A stretch of 64,000 nt of DNA from Thelonectria olida (taxonomy: Eukaryota > Ascomycota > Sordariomycetes > Hypocreales > Nectriaceae), in NCBI GenBank assembly GCA_020736575.1, contig JAGPYM010000016.1:806001-870000 (forward strand). Reading direction: 5' to 3'. Below are positions 34,109 through 44,300 of the stretch, one piece after another. The translations under genes and the position numbers were made by a program. Position 1 is the first letter of the stretch. Every line of letters begins with the position of its first letter. The notes beneath the pieces are model-generated. The model saw only the letters and a program-made list of their open reading frames with translations. It did no database searches and was not told the DNA's origin.

Positions 34109-35588
34109 GGCTGCGCTGTCTTGGTGTTGTGTATTTTTTGGTATGAGTGCGTCGATATCTAACTATGTCAACTCCAGAGTTGAGATAGTGTCGTGACCTA
34201 GGTAAAGGACAAGTCCAAGATCCCCGTAGTCTTCGACAAAGCATCTCCTGTTCTACTTCTACATGTTCCCCTCTTCTCCTAGGTGTACACACCATCTCTT
34301 CGGCACGACGTTCGGAAGACACAGGGCGGATCTCAACTCCAGCCCCGAGGTTTCATTCTCCCGTGAAGCAAGTATGTACAAAGTGTTCCTGTGTCGCCTT
34401 CTCCTCATGTCAAACCCAGTCTAGTCTGACGCAGTAGTTGATCCCAGGACACAAATAGTGTGGGGATAAACTCCGTCGCCAGGTTACTTGGTGTTGAAGC
34501 CGAAAAGAATATCCACGAGGCGAAGTTGGAGGTTGGAGTAACCTATCGGAAATCCAACTTCCTAACGTATTTGTTTATTTCACCTATTTATTTGTTTTAT
34601 TTATGCGACGACTTATTCAAGGCTCATGACATCTAAAGTTGATGCTGATTAATGCGCCACAAATTCTGTTTCTCCCCATCTCCGAATCCCTTTCAAGTAC
34701 GACATGTTTCAATCTGCCCAACTGATAGCCACCCCAGTATGTCACCGTGATGAACCACGAGCGAGACTGAAAGAGCACTGACGATTCATTCCATCACTTC
34801 TTCTTTACCTTTGTCTATTTGCCGAAAAGGCATCTGACCTGCGCCAGCCCTTTGGTTTCGCTGCCATGAGCACTTCCCTCCTTCACCCTCGTCACAATGC
34901 GGTATGCCCAACTATGCGCTGTAGGCCTTGAAAAGGTCACGCGATAGGTCTCATATCTTCGCACGTGGATTGAAATTCCAGGTTTTCCGCCCTTTCCCAT
35001 CATTGAACCATCCGAGACTATCTGGGTTTTCACTTTCCAGGTATAGACTGGCACTGGTGAGCATATGACAACGACAGCCAAGTTCATCGAACACACGACG
35101 AATGCAACCATCACGCCGGTCACGCTTGGTTTATGCACGACATGGCTTTTCCCGAGAGTCTATCAACTCCCCCATGTGAACTCTGACTCGACGCTAAATG
35201 GACTCGAAGCCCTCACTCACGGCCGACTGCCGAAAGACTCCCCACCTCGCACCTCTTAAGAAGATTCGCATCATCCTCCTCGGTGTCAGAATACGGCAAT
35301 ATTGCCGTGGAATCGATATCTGATAAGGACCCTTTGACCAGTGGTGTTGTCAAGTTGAAACCGGCTGGATGCTCACGGGCTGTCTTCACCGTCTTCTATG
35401 GTCGCATCGATGCCACTCGGTTCCACCACGTGCTTGCTGATCATCACCATCAAGAGTCTCCATTGCTTGTGGGCCGCACATGTTGGGCTTCTTGTTTGGG
35501 GAAACCGTTGCTATCTTTTCCCACGTGTTTCATGTTTCATCTATCGCTGGTCCGAGATAAATGAATGGGCATAATGTCGACAGGCGTG
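34109..35588. other. intergenic between AtuA-like pseudogene and EEP gene
   Basis: No firm gene. It contains one candidate small secreted/membrane frame (minus, 34815-35138, listed separately), an AT-rich segment at about 34560-34620, and the promoter of the EEP-family gene. Confidence 0.5.
34815..35138 (-). CDS. possible small secreted or membrane-anchored protein
   Basis: An open frame of 107 codons starts at an ATG. Its first 27 residues form a plausible signal or anchor (MHKPSVTGVMVAFVVCSMN, then LAVVVICS). The remainder is hydrophilic and basic (VPVYTWKVKTQIVSD, HVRRYETYRVTFSRP). No family is recognised, and there are only three Cys. The frame could equally be chance. The main support is the well-shaped N-terminal hydrophobic segment directly after the ATG. 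Confidence 0.25.
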   Translation of the reverse strand: MHKPSVTGVMVAFVVCSMNLAVVVICSPVPVYTWKVKTQIVSDGSMMGKGGKPGISIHVRRYETYRVTFSRPTAHSWAYRIVTRVKEGSAHGSETKGLAQVRCLFGK

Positions 35589-35594
35589 TATAAA
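35589..35594 (+). promoter_or_regulatory. TATA box of the EEP-family gene
   Basis: GTATAAAGGTGG lies 109 nt upstream of the start codon at 35698, with an AT/CA-rich leader (atcaatactatatactatt) in between. Confidence 0.5.
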
Positions 35595-35697
35595 GGTGGA
35601 TTATGCGTCCATGCTTTGTGCTGAAATGAGATGAGATGAGGTTGTTTCATCAGAATCAGTTATCAACGATCAATACTATATACTATTTCGGTCAACA

Positions 35698-36591
35698 ATG
35701 AGAATCAATAGCCTCGTCTTCAACGCCGCTTCGGTGGCTGCGGCCTCGTCCAGCGCCATCGGCATACGCCTCATAACTTACAACATCCGTATGGCCACTT
35801 CTTCCCCCGAGGCCGGCGAAGAGCTCTGGTCTGTTCGACAACCTCTCATGTCATCTCAACTAAACTACGAAACCGCCGGACGTCCTGAATCTCTCCTGTG
35901 CTTCCAAGAAGCGACCTACCCCCAAGTCACAGGCCTTCACACCGCTTTCGGCGAAGATGCCTGGTCCTATGTGGGAGTAGGTCGCAGCGATGGCGCCCAA
36001 AAGGGAGAGTTCTCGCCTATTTTCTACAGACCTTCTGTTTGGGAGCTTGAGAAGAATGCAACCTATTGGCTGAGTGAGACGCCTGATGTGCCTGGCTCCG
36101 TGGGATGGGACGCTGCGCTTCCTCGCATCGTGACTGTCGCTCGCTTCCGCCATGGCAGCTCTGGCGCGCGCTTCGTCTACATGTGCACGCACTTCGACCA
36201 CGTCGGCCAGACGGCCCGCGAGAACTCTGCCAATCTCATTGTCAACTTGACGGATAAGTGGGCGAGCTACGAGAGCAAGACGCTTCCCGTCTTCTTAGGC
36301 GGCGATCTTAACGTGACGCCGGACAACAAGGCATATCAGATTTTGGCTTCTGAGTTGCACGATACAAAAGACGTTGTGCCGAAGGAGCATCATTTTGGAA
36401 ATGTCAAGACGTATACTGCTTTTACGGTTGACGCGTCCGATGATACTGAGATTGATCACATCTTCGTGAGGGATACAGAGGGTTTGGAATTTGAGTCGTT
36501 TGCTGTCGGAAACACGAGATTTGACGATGCCATCTTCATCTCGGATCATCGGCCGGTGGTTGTGGACTTTAAGATGCCAGGAGAGCAATGA
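35698..36591 (+). CDS. secreted endonuclease/exonuclease/phosphatase family protein
   Basis: A single exon of 297 codons. The N terminus (LVFNAASVAAASSSAIG) is a probable signal peptide. Metal and catalytic motifs of the EEP fold are in the right order: TYNIR near residue 28, CFQEAT near 68, the CTHFDHVG His block near 163, GGDLNVTP near 202-209, and ISDHRPVVVDF near 281-290. The family hydrolyses phosphodiester or phosphate ester bonds using Mg2+. This fungal subgroup is secreted and of undefined substrate; sphingomyelinase-, phosphoinositide- or nuclease-like activities are all possible. The length is typical. It converges with the SDR gene, whose stop is 148 bp away. Confidence 0.9.
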   Translation: MRINSLVFNAASVAAASSSAIGIRLITYNIRMATSSPEAGEELWSVRQPLMSSQLNYETAGRPESLLCFQEATYPQVTGLHTAFGEDAWSYVGVGRSDGAQKGEFSPIFYRPSVWELEKNATYWLSETPDVPGSVGWDAALPRIVTVARFRHGSSGARFVYMCTHFDHVGQTARENSANLIVNLTDKWASYESKTLPVFLGGDLNVTPDNKAYQILASELHDTKDVVPKEHHFGNVKTYTAFTVDASDDTEIDHIFVRDTEGLEFESFAVGNTRFDDAIFISDHRPVVVDFKMPGEQ

Positions 36592-36739
36592 TAGAATGGT
36601 CGCGTCAAGAGTGTGTCCTTTAAAGTAGTGGGTGAAGGTATAGAAGTTGGACTAGACTCAATAAATATCAAATTCTATATGCGATGCCGACACTTGGTAT
36701 TACAAAACAAACGCTCCCTGTCATTCTTCACTCAGGTCC

Positions 36740-37773
36740 TCACATGTACTGCTTCGTCTCTCGTTCGCACCACCCAAAGAACCGCTGAGCAACTCCCGTG
36801 CCACCGTGCTGCGTATCCTTCAAACTCGTCTTGATGTCATCGGGCAGACATCCAAAGCGGCCCCAGGGAATGACGAATGAGCCATTCTTCTCCAATGTGA
36901 CCTCTGGCGATAGAAGACCGAAGAGCTCGCTGTAGGCTCCAAACTTGGGCGGCTTGAAGACGATGCCCATGAAGAATGAAGCGGGGCCTGGCATGTGCCG
37001 CTGTAGCTCGGTTTTCATGAACCCAGGATTCACAGACTATGATAAAACATTAGTCGCGACTTCTTTCATCGATTGATGAGATATAGATGGGTACTAACCA
37101 CAGACATGACCCCGCGAGGCCCTAGTCGAGCTGCTGTGTCTTGAGCCAAAAAGAGGTTTCCGACTTTGCTCATCATGTAGTTCTCCATCTGGTTCTTCGC
37201 CATCTTAGGTTCATCCTTGTCCTCATCCCAGACTATGCCGCCCTTAGGAGTGCCAATCTGAAGTGTGCTGGAAAGCCACACGACGCGGACAGCGTTGTTC
37301 TCTGCGATGCCGACAGTGCTGAGAAGAACAGGCTCCAAAGACCTCAGCAATAGGTAGCCTCCGAGGCAGTTTGTCCCCATCTGCAGCTCATAGCCCTGCT
37401 TGGATCTGCTGTCTTCGGGGGGCGTCATTACCCCCGCGTTGAGCACGAGACCATCGAGTCTGGACTCCCTTTCCCTGAACAAGGCTGCGGCGGGCGCGAT
37501 GGATGTTAGATCTGACAGGTCGATCTGCAGCGCTTCAAGTCGGCCCGCAGAAGCAGGGAATGTCGCCTTGATAGATTCAATCGAGGAGGTGATCTTGGGG
37601 GCGTTGCGAGCTGCGAGGTAGACTGTTGCGTCCTGCGAGTACAAGATCTTGGCGAGCTCGAAGCCGACTCCGGAGGTTGCGCCGGTGATGATGTAGACTC
37701 TTGAGGAGAGTGAGGGTAGAGAAGTCTCTGTGAAGGTGGGCGAGGGGGGGAACATTTGCGATCGGACAGACAT
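36740..37773 (-). CDS. short-chain dehydrogenase/reductase (retinol dehydrogenase-like)
   Basis: Exons (minus) 37773-37099 and 37036-36740 encode 323 residues. The 62-nt phase-0 intron (GTTAGT donor, GACTAATG branch, CATAG acceptor) joins VMSV to SVNPGF. The Rossmann motif TGATSGVG lies at residues 30-37, NAGVM near 115, the catalytic Ser in VVWLSST, and the YMMSK active site at Tyr199/Lys203. The post-catalytic SVNPGFMKTEL is typical of SDRs. It is an NAD(P)-dependent oxidoreductase, probably cytosolic or membrane-associated. The substrate is unknown; this subgroup resembles the retinol dehydrogenase/WWOX-like reductases common in fungal accessory gene sets. Confidence 0.93.
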
Positions 37774-37800
37774 TGCGGCGCTTTGTGCGAGGTGAGTATT

Positions 37801-37866
37801 TGATTAGAGTAAGAAGTGGTTAATTGTCGGAGGTAGACAAGTGTCTGATTAGAGTACGAAGTGGTT
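37801..37866. repeat. imperfect direct repeat in the SDR leader
   Basis: TGATTAGAGTAAGAAGTGGTT at 37801 and TGATTAGAGTACGAAGTGGTT at 37846 differ at one base, spaced 45 bp apart, just upstream of the SDR start codon. This could be a duplicated regulatory or leader segment. Confidence 0.7.
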
Positions 37867-37942
37867 GTTTGCTGCTGTAAGTATTTGAGTATCGGATGAG
37901 AGAATTGATTCAAAATGTTGATACCATCCGAACCCCTCGAAT

Positions 37943-37950
37943 TATATATA
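37943..37950 (-). promoter_or_regulatory. TATA-like box of the SDR gene
   Basis: TATATATA reads on the minus strand 170 nt upstream of the SDR start codon. Confidence 0.4.
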
Positions 37951-38586
37951 CTTGGACTCCATCCCCCCCGTCGATCGCATGCCGGAGAGCGAGGAGTCCG
38001 AAACGACCAGTCGCAAGTCGCCATCAGCCTGGTCGACGTTGCAACCGATCCATCAGCCACGCATAAAACATTGATTCAGCCTTGATTGTGTTCTCAGCAA
38101 GGCTAAGCGTCGATATTGGCAGTTTCGCATGCTTATTGCGTGGGTCTCGGACCGGCGATGCTGGTGATCGGGACGGAGATGGAGCACGGCTTCGGCTTTA
38201 TCGAGTCGTGATAGCTCCGACGAGGTCCGCATTCCCGATGTCCAAAAATAGAGTCGTCCGTCCGACTAACTTGATTGTTTGATGATTGAAGATGAATTAA
38301 TCTGCATAGATTGAGACCCTTGGAAAGAGGGGCATCTCGGTCGTACATAGTTGATTTATCTCGACAGATCCAATTGGCGGGCTTGAATGATGAGACACGA
38401 CATGCCAACTACGCCCTTCAATGAGTGTGATGCCTTTATCGCAAGCTTCTCCGCAAGTCACCTCCATCATCTCACCAACTTCATATCTACTTTTCATTCC
38501 TCAGACTCCATTCATCTCGCTTTTTTTATCACAACGCAAGTAAAAATCGCCACCCAATCTCATTCACTCATTAACCCGCCATCAGC

Positions 38587-39009
38587 ATGAATCCCAGGAT
38601 CATGTGCCAGTGCGGCCAAGTCGTCTTCCGCGCCTCGACGCCCAAGCCTCTGAGCGTCTACTGCTGCCACTGTCTCGAATGCCAGAAGCAGTCCGCATCT
38701 GCATTCGGCACCTCGGCCATCTTCCCTGCAGAGGGCATGTGGCCGCTCCCAGACAACGTGCTCGCTAAACTCGCCGTCTACCTTCGCCCAACCGATTCTG
38801 GGAACACCCTCGAGTGTTATTTCTGTAATAACTGTGGTGTGAGGGTTCTTCATCGAAGCATTCTCCCTGACGGCAACCCTAAGCCTACTCTCAGCATCAA
38901 AGGAGGGTGTTTGGAGGGACTAAGTTGGGAGGGCGCAAAGCACATCTTTACACGAACTGCTCGGCTTCCCGTTCCTGAGGGCAGCGATCCGGGCTCGCCT
39001 AGCTTTTAA
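38587..39009 (+). CDS. GFA/CENP-V family zinc-binding protein
   Basis: A single exon of 140 codons. The zinc ligands of the glutathione-dependent formaldehyde-activating (GFA) fold are visible: C7-x-C9, then C27-x-C29-x2-C32 (CHCLEC), and C80-x2-C83 (CNNCG). The QSASAFGTSAIFP segment is typical of the fold. Family members bind S-hydroxymethyl-glutathione or related thiols in bacteria; in fungi many are uncharacterised or take part in secondary metabolism. The size is normal. The start was chosen as the first ATG directly before the C-x-C motif. Confidence 0.9.
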   Translation: MNPRIMCQCGQVVFRASTPKPLSVYCCHCLECQKQSASAFGTSAIFPAEGMWPLPDNVLAKLAVYLRPTDSGNTLECYFCNNCGVRVLHRSILPDGNPKPTLSIKGGCLEGLSWEGAKHIFTRTARLPVPEGSDPGSPSF

Positions 39010-39380
39010 GGCAAAGATAAGATAGATATAAAATATCTGAAAGAATCTCACGCGAGAGTTGCACCCTAACAAGGTTTCTGTTCGTGCCACCTTCGAATCC
39101 TGGCTACCCTAGACCACTCGTGGAGATTTCGTTGGTGCCTGAACCGTTGGTCTTGTCTTGAGCACAGAGATGCACATGGTCCGTGCCCAGGCCGGAAACG
39201 GGGCGTTTTCTCCGACATGATGTAATGTGGAGCCTGCTGTTGATTGGAGATTCCCGACCAAACACGAGCAACTCCAAGCACGTGGAGCAAAGGAAAATGG
39301 TGATGCCTTGAGTTGACCTCTTTCTCATTAATTTGTCCACCTAATTTCGTTTTTGCGTGCTTATCAGCAGCAGTTTCATC
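39010..39380. other. intergenic, GFA to EI24-like gene
   Basis: Non-coding; holds the GFA 3' end and the EI24-like promoter. No further feature was seen. Confidence 0.6.
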
Positions 39381-40316
39381 ATGCCTCGAGAAGGTGCATC
39401 AAACAGGCCGTATCCCACGAGGATCGAGGCCCTGTCGCGTCCAATTCACCGACCGCTTACTTACCTCAATCGAGCCGGCATCGCTGCGTCCTACCCGATT
39501 CGTGGCATCTGGTATTTCTTGCGCCACCGAGAGTTCTGGCCTTTGTTTTCGGGGCGCATATTACCTTTGTCTCTCATCTCGTTCCTGGTTTATTTTGTTC
39601 TCTTCACCTTTACCTTTTTGCCCCAATTCGCGTTCCTGGCCCTCTTCCATGGATGGGGTGCTTGGGTTAATGCCGTGGTGTTGGTACTGGGAGAAGGCCT
39701 GGTCATCATTCAAGGTCTTTTCGAGGGCTTCTTCGTGGACGAGTGTCGAGTCGACGTGTTTGATGTGAGTATTTACAGTGACACCAAAAACCACCCTCCT
39801 AACATGGTACAGGCCACGCTCATCAACTACTCTCTCACGGATCTCATCTCGCCTCACCGAATTTTGTTCCCAGATGCCCCAGATTCCGTTAGAATGCTGG
39901 GAAAGCCCACGACCCCGGCTGTCTATACTCCATGGAGCGTCATCCAGATTGTCGAGCTTATCGTTTTTCTGCCACTCAACCTGATCCCGTATGTCGGTAC
40001 TCCCGCATTCATCATCATCACTGGAGCAAGACTTGGCAAGCTGGCCCACTACAGGTGGTTCCAACTGAAAGGTTACTCCAAGGACCAACAGAAGAAGGCC
40101 TTACGAGACCACGCATGGGAATACGTCTGGTTTGGAACTGTGGCTATGATTTTGGAGCTGATCCCCATCTTCGCCCTCTTCTTTCTCCTGACAACAACGA
40201 CGGGAGCGGGCATGTGGGCAGCGCGCATTGAAGAGAAGGAACGGAGGGAGTCTGTCCGGTACCTCGTCGCAGATGAGGACTCTGCACCGCCACCGTATAC
40301 GGATGATCTGGTATAG
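39381..40316 (+). CDS. EI24/LDS-family multi-pass membrane protein
   Basis: The best model is 39381-39764 joined to 39813-40316, encoding 295 residues. The excluded 48 nt carry a GTGAGT donor, CTAAC branch and ACAG acceptor. They are a multiple of three without stop codons, so the unspliced frame stays open but would add 16 hydrophilic residues between VDVFD and ATLINYS. Four or so hydrophobic segments are visible (ILPLSLISFLVYFVLFTFTF; WVNAVVLVLGEGLVIIQGLF; VELIVFLPLNLIPYVGTPAF; TVAMILELIPIFALFFLL), with a C-terminal PPPYTDDL tail containing a PPxY motif. I assign it to the EI24 / outer spore wall (LDS) protein group from the ARLGKLAHYRWFQLKGYS block. It is probably in the ER or lipid-droplet membrane; the function is not established. 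Confidence 0.8.
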   Translation: MPREGASNRPYPTRIEALSRPIHRPLTYLNRAGIAASYPIRGIWYFLRHREFWPLFSGRILPLSLISFLVYFVLFTFTFLPQFAFLALFHGWGAWVNAVVLVLGEGLVIIQGLFEGFFVDECRVDVFDVSIYSDTKNHPPNMVQATLINYSLTDLISPHRILFPDAPDSVRMLGKPTTPAVYTPWSVIQIVELIVFLPLNLIPYVGTPAFIIITGARLGKLAHYRWFQLKGYSKDQQKKALRDHAWEYVWFGTVAMILELIPIFALFFLLTTTTGAGMWAARIEEKERRESVRYLVADEDSAPPPYTDDLV

Positions 40317-41354
40317 GCCGCACACGCACTCACGAATTTGGACATGCGCTCGCAGCCTGAAGCAACTTGCAACTCTGACTTTACTCTCTCCCATTTGCTC
40401 CCATTGAAGATGATTGCGAACACATCAATTGTAACTTGACAGTCCTCTGTCGTCTCCCACCTTCTCCTTGTGTAATGTGGACTCGCTCAAGCAGTCGCGG
40501 GTTCCTGCCTTGGGTTCTTAGTGATAGCCTTGGTCCTTCAACTTCCAATCAAGGAAGGGCAACGAGCATCAGAGAGTTGTTAGCCAATGGAAATCTAGAT
40601 AAGTCTTGCCTTGTCCGGCCACTCTTTTGGGCCGCCTTGTCTACTCCACTCTATTGTGTGATCGTAGAAGGAGGAAGGTGCGAGGTCCCGACCAGCTCTC
40701 ATATTAGGGAGGGTCTGGAACGGCCTCGAGGCTATGCGCCTGATGTCGAAACATGGCTAAGAATTAGGAAGTCAGAACTGATATCAAAGTTGATGTGCCT
40801 TATTCTTATGAAGCGCAATCTGCTATGGCAGATCACTGACCGAAGTGATTACATGCCTCTGAACCTGCGAGTCCAATCACCAATCATGAAAGATGGTTGG
40901 TCAGAAACACCACGCTCCTTCCCTCTCGCTCCTTCCCTCAACCTCTCCCCAACCACACAATGCTTCATAGAAGCCTGAGGCAATGCCTCACCTCAACGCG
41001 TCATCCCCAACAACTCTACACCAGAATGGAAGGAGCTCCTTCCTTGCCCACGATCAAGATGGCCATACACATCACCTCCTTCCCACCGCACACTCGCCCA
41101 CAAATATTTTCTTCCCACCCCAAATTCTTTCTCCCGACTTTTCTCTTCACCTTCACCCTCTTCCTTGAACGAGGTCTCGTCAACTCTTCATCTCGTTCCT
41201 CCTCCTCATCTACTCTTGACCTGGTTCTTCTCTTCACCAGTCGTTCACTCTTTCATCGGCTTTTCTTCTACGAGCATCTCGCCCTCCCCATCTTCCCGTC
41301 GTTCAACTTTCCCTCCAACCTTCGTGAGCTCCGTTCTGGCAGAGGACTCTCCTG
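40317..41354. other. upstream region of the repeat-rich wall protein
   Basis: No credible gene; a 180-codon plus-strand frame at 40436-40978 lacks any domain. The last 300 bp are strongly CT-rich (ctcatctcgttcctcctcctcatct), as expected for a highly expressed fungal leader. Confidence 0.55.
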
Positions 41355-44300
41355 ATGCGCATCTCCGCGTCCCTCGGGGCCATTGTGGCCACCGGGCTTT
41401 TGGGTCACTCCTATGCCCAGGATGATAACTACGGGTGAGTGAATCTGTACTCCTACGCTTCTGCCTCTTACTGACCTTGAACAAGCCATTCGAACGGTAG
41501 TCCTACCGGCATCCCAACCGATGCCAATGGCAACGTTCCTTCAGCCAACCCCAATGGCTCTCCTGGAACCTCTCCTTTCCCTGGGACTGCCCCTGGCGGA
41601 GTTCCTCCCACGGTGCCTGGTGGCAGCCTTCCTGGCGGCATCCCACCGACTATTCCTGGCGGCGTCCCGCCTGTCATCCCCCCGCCAGGAAGCATCCCGG
41701 ATGTGAGTTCAGTCATCAACCCAAACAACTTTCCCAGCAACGTCCCTGGTAGCGGTGTCCCTGGGTCCCCTGGTGCTCCTGGCAACCCCGCTGTTCCTGT
41801 TCCCGGTGGTTCGGGTGTCCCTGGCGTCCCTGGCGTCCCTGGCGTTCCCAGTACCCCCGGCACTCCCGCTCCCGGGTTTCCCAACGGTCCTGGCATCCCT
41901 GGCGCTCCTGGCGCTCCTAACGTTCCTGGTGGACCCATTCCTACTTCCCTTACCTGCGCCGGCACACGAACCTCAACCTCGACTGTCTTCGTCACTGTCT
42001 TTCCCACAATCCCAGATGCTTCCCAAGAGGGATCTCAAGACGGACCTCAGCCTGGCTCTGCCAACAGTCCTTTCCCCGGTGGCCCCGATCCTAACCAGAC
42101 TGGTGCTCAATCCCCTGTTATCACTAAACCTCCTTCATTCTCGAACTCAGCTGTTTCATCTGTCTCCTTCTTCACCACTCTGACACTTGATATCTGGGGC
42201 CCTTCTGATGACGGCGCGAGCTCTGGTGATGACAGCAATGCTCCTTCTGAAGATGGCAATGGCAATGGTTCTGACATCGGCGATGAGCCTACTGACGGCT
42301 CTACTCCCGGTGATGGCACTACTCCGGGCGACGGTACTACTCCGGGCGATGGTACTACTCCGGGCGATGGTACTTTCCCCGGCCCAGATAACCCATTCTC
42401 ATCCGCTCCAGCATACTCCAGTGATATTCCCGGCGCCTCTCCAACTGGCTCTCCAGGTGATGGCCCGAATGGGTTCCCCGGAGGACCATCTGGCGGCTCT
42501 CCAGATGGCTTTCCAAGCGGTCCTGGCACAGGTACACAAACCCCTTTCCCCATTCCTCCTCCGGTATCTCAGCCTGGAAACACTGGCGGTGCACCTGGCT
42601 TTCCAACTGGGAATCCTGCGGAATCTGGACAGCAATTCAGCGACAGCTCACCATGGGCCACTTCAGTCGACTCTCAACTCCCTGCTGGCGTCACTCCTAG
42701 GCCGACGGACGCTTCTGGAAATGTTGGCAGCTGGCCCATTCCCACCTCATACATTACCATTACTGGTTTAGATGGGCTTCCCACCATAGTACCCAGCATC
42801 CCAGAAGACCAAAGCCTACCAGTTCCCACCTCATTCATCACCGTCACTGGTACAGATGGACTCCCTACCGTGGTCGTCAGCGGTCTACCTGTTCCCACCT
42901 CATTCATCACCGTCACTGGTGCTGATGGACTCCCCACTGTCATTCCTAGCGTCCCGCAGGGCCAAGGTCTGCCTGTCCCCTCTTCATTTATCACCGTCAC
43001 TGGCGCAGATGGACTCCCTACTGTGGTCGCCAGCGGCCTACCTGTTCCAACCTCATTCATCACCGTCACTGGTGCTGATGGACTCCCCACTATCATTCCC
43101 AGCGTTCCACAAGGCCAAGGTCTGCCCCCTGTCGCCTCCTCGATGCCTTCTAGTCTGCCTCAAGGCGTCTCCAGCGGTCTTCCGTTCCCAGCGCCCACTG
43201 CTACCGGTTTACCAGATGGACCTCTCCCCCAAACACCCTCTGACGGTTCTGATTCCACAGGTGTGTCAAGTGGTATTACGACTTGCGCGAAGTTTACCGT
43301 TACTGGAGCTGATGGCCTTCCCACTATTGTTGATTCGACCTGGGTCATTCCCACTGGCACTCCTGGCCCAGATGCCTCTGCTCAGAGCCCTACTTCTAGC
43401 ATTACACTAGGACCTGGTGGAATTCCCATCACTGATGCCTCTGGAAGGGGCTCAGGAGGTTTTGGCACCCCGGCATCAACGATTTTCACGGTCACTGGTA
43501 CCGACGGGCTCCCAACTGTCGTCCAATCCACCTGGATTGTGCCCGCTCCTACAGCCGCTGAGGGTTCTGCTGGTTTCCCTGGACCTATTCCAACCGATGG
43601 TGGCCTCCCAGGAGGTCTCCCAACCGGCATTCCCAGTGGCCCTATCAGCGGTACTCTAGGCGACATTCCCTCAAAGTCAGAAAACCAGGGCGGGATCACT
43701 ACCTGCACTAGCTACACGGTCATTGGTACTGATGGGCTCCCAACTGTCGTTGACTCAACTTGGGTCATCCCTGGGCCTATGAACACTATCGCCACTGCCC
43801 CAAACCACAATGGCCCCTCCGAAGTCTCCAGTGCGTTGGCGACTGGTGTGACTCCTGTTATTACCGACCAGACTGGTCCCATCCCTGGCCTCCCTTCATC
43901 TGGTGGTCCTGTCGGCTCTGGCCTACCTGATGGCTCTGGCGTTACGACCTGTACAACCTATACCACAACTGGATCAGATGGTTTCCCTACTGTTGTCGAC
44001 TCGACTTGGGTTGTACCTGGACGTGTTGATACCCAGGCTTCAATTCCAGGTAACCCATCGTTTGTTCCTACCTCAGCTCTCCCAGGCTTTCCTACCGGTG
44101 TTCCAGGTCAGATTACTGACTCACCCGATGTTCCATCCTCGGGAAATTCTGGCACTGTTGAAGTGATCACGACTTGCACCACTTACATCACCATCGGTAC
44201 GGACGGGCTTCCCACAGTTGTCGAGTCTACGTGGGTTGTGCCAGCAGGCACAGATGTGCCAACCGGCACTAGCTTGGGTCTTCCCTCCGATGGCATCCCT

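Larger units (their letters stand above)
37774..38586. other. divergent promoter region, SDR/GFA
   Basis: Non-coding. On the SDR side there is a TATA-like run at 37943-37950 and an imperfect 21-bp direct repeat. The GFA side has a CT/AT-rich leader (tttttttatcacaacgc). No gene was found. Confidence 0.55.

Noticed and set aside
33141..34196. 351-codon plus-strand frame over the AtuA-like pseudogene
   Set aside because: Antisense to recognisable AtuA-family blocks; the antisense translation has no known domain. Its openness is a by-product of the minus-strand codon bias.
39068..39115. B-box-like TTCGAATCC, possible tRNA
   Set aside because: The flanking bases do not form the T-arm stem, and no A box or acceptor stem is present.
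40436..40978. 180-codon plus-strand frame before the wall protein
   Set aside because: No domain, no signal or membrane segment, no splice partners; it ends in the CT-rich leader of the next gene.
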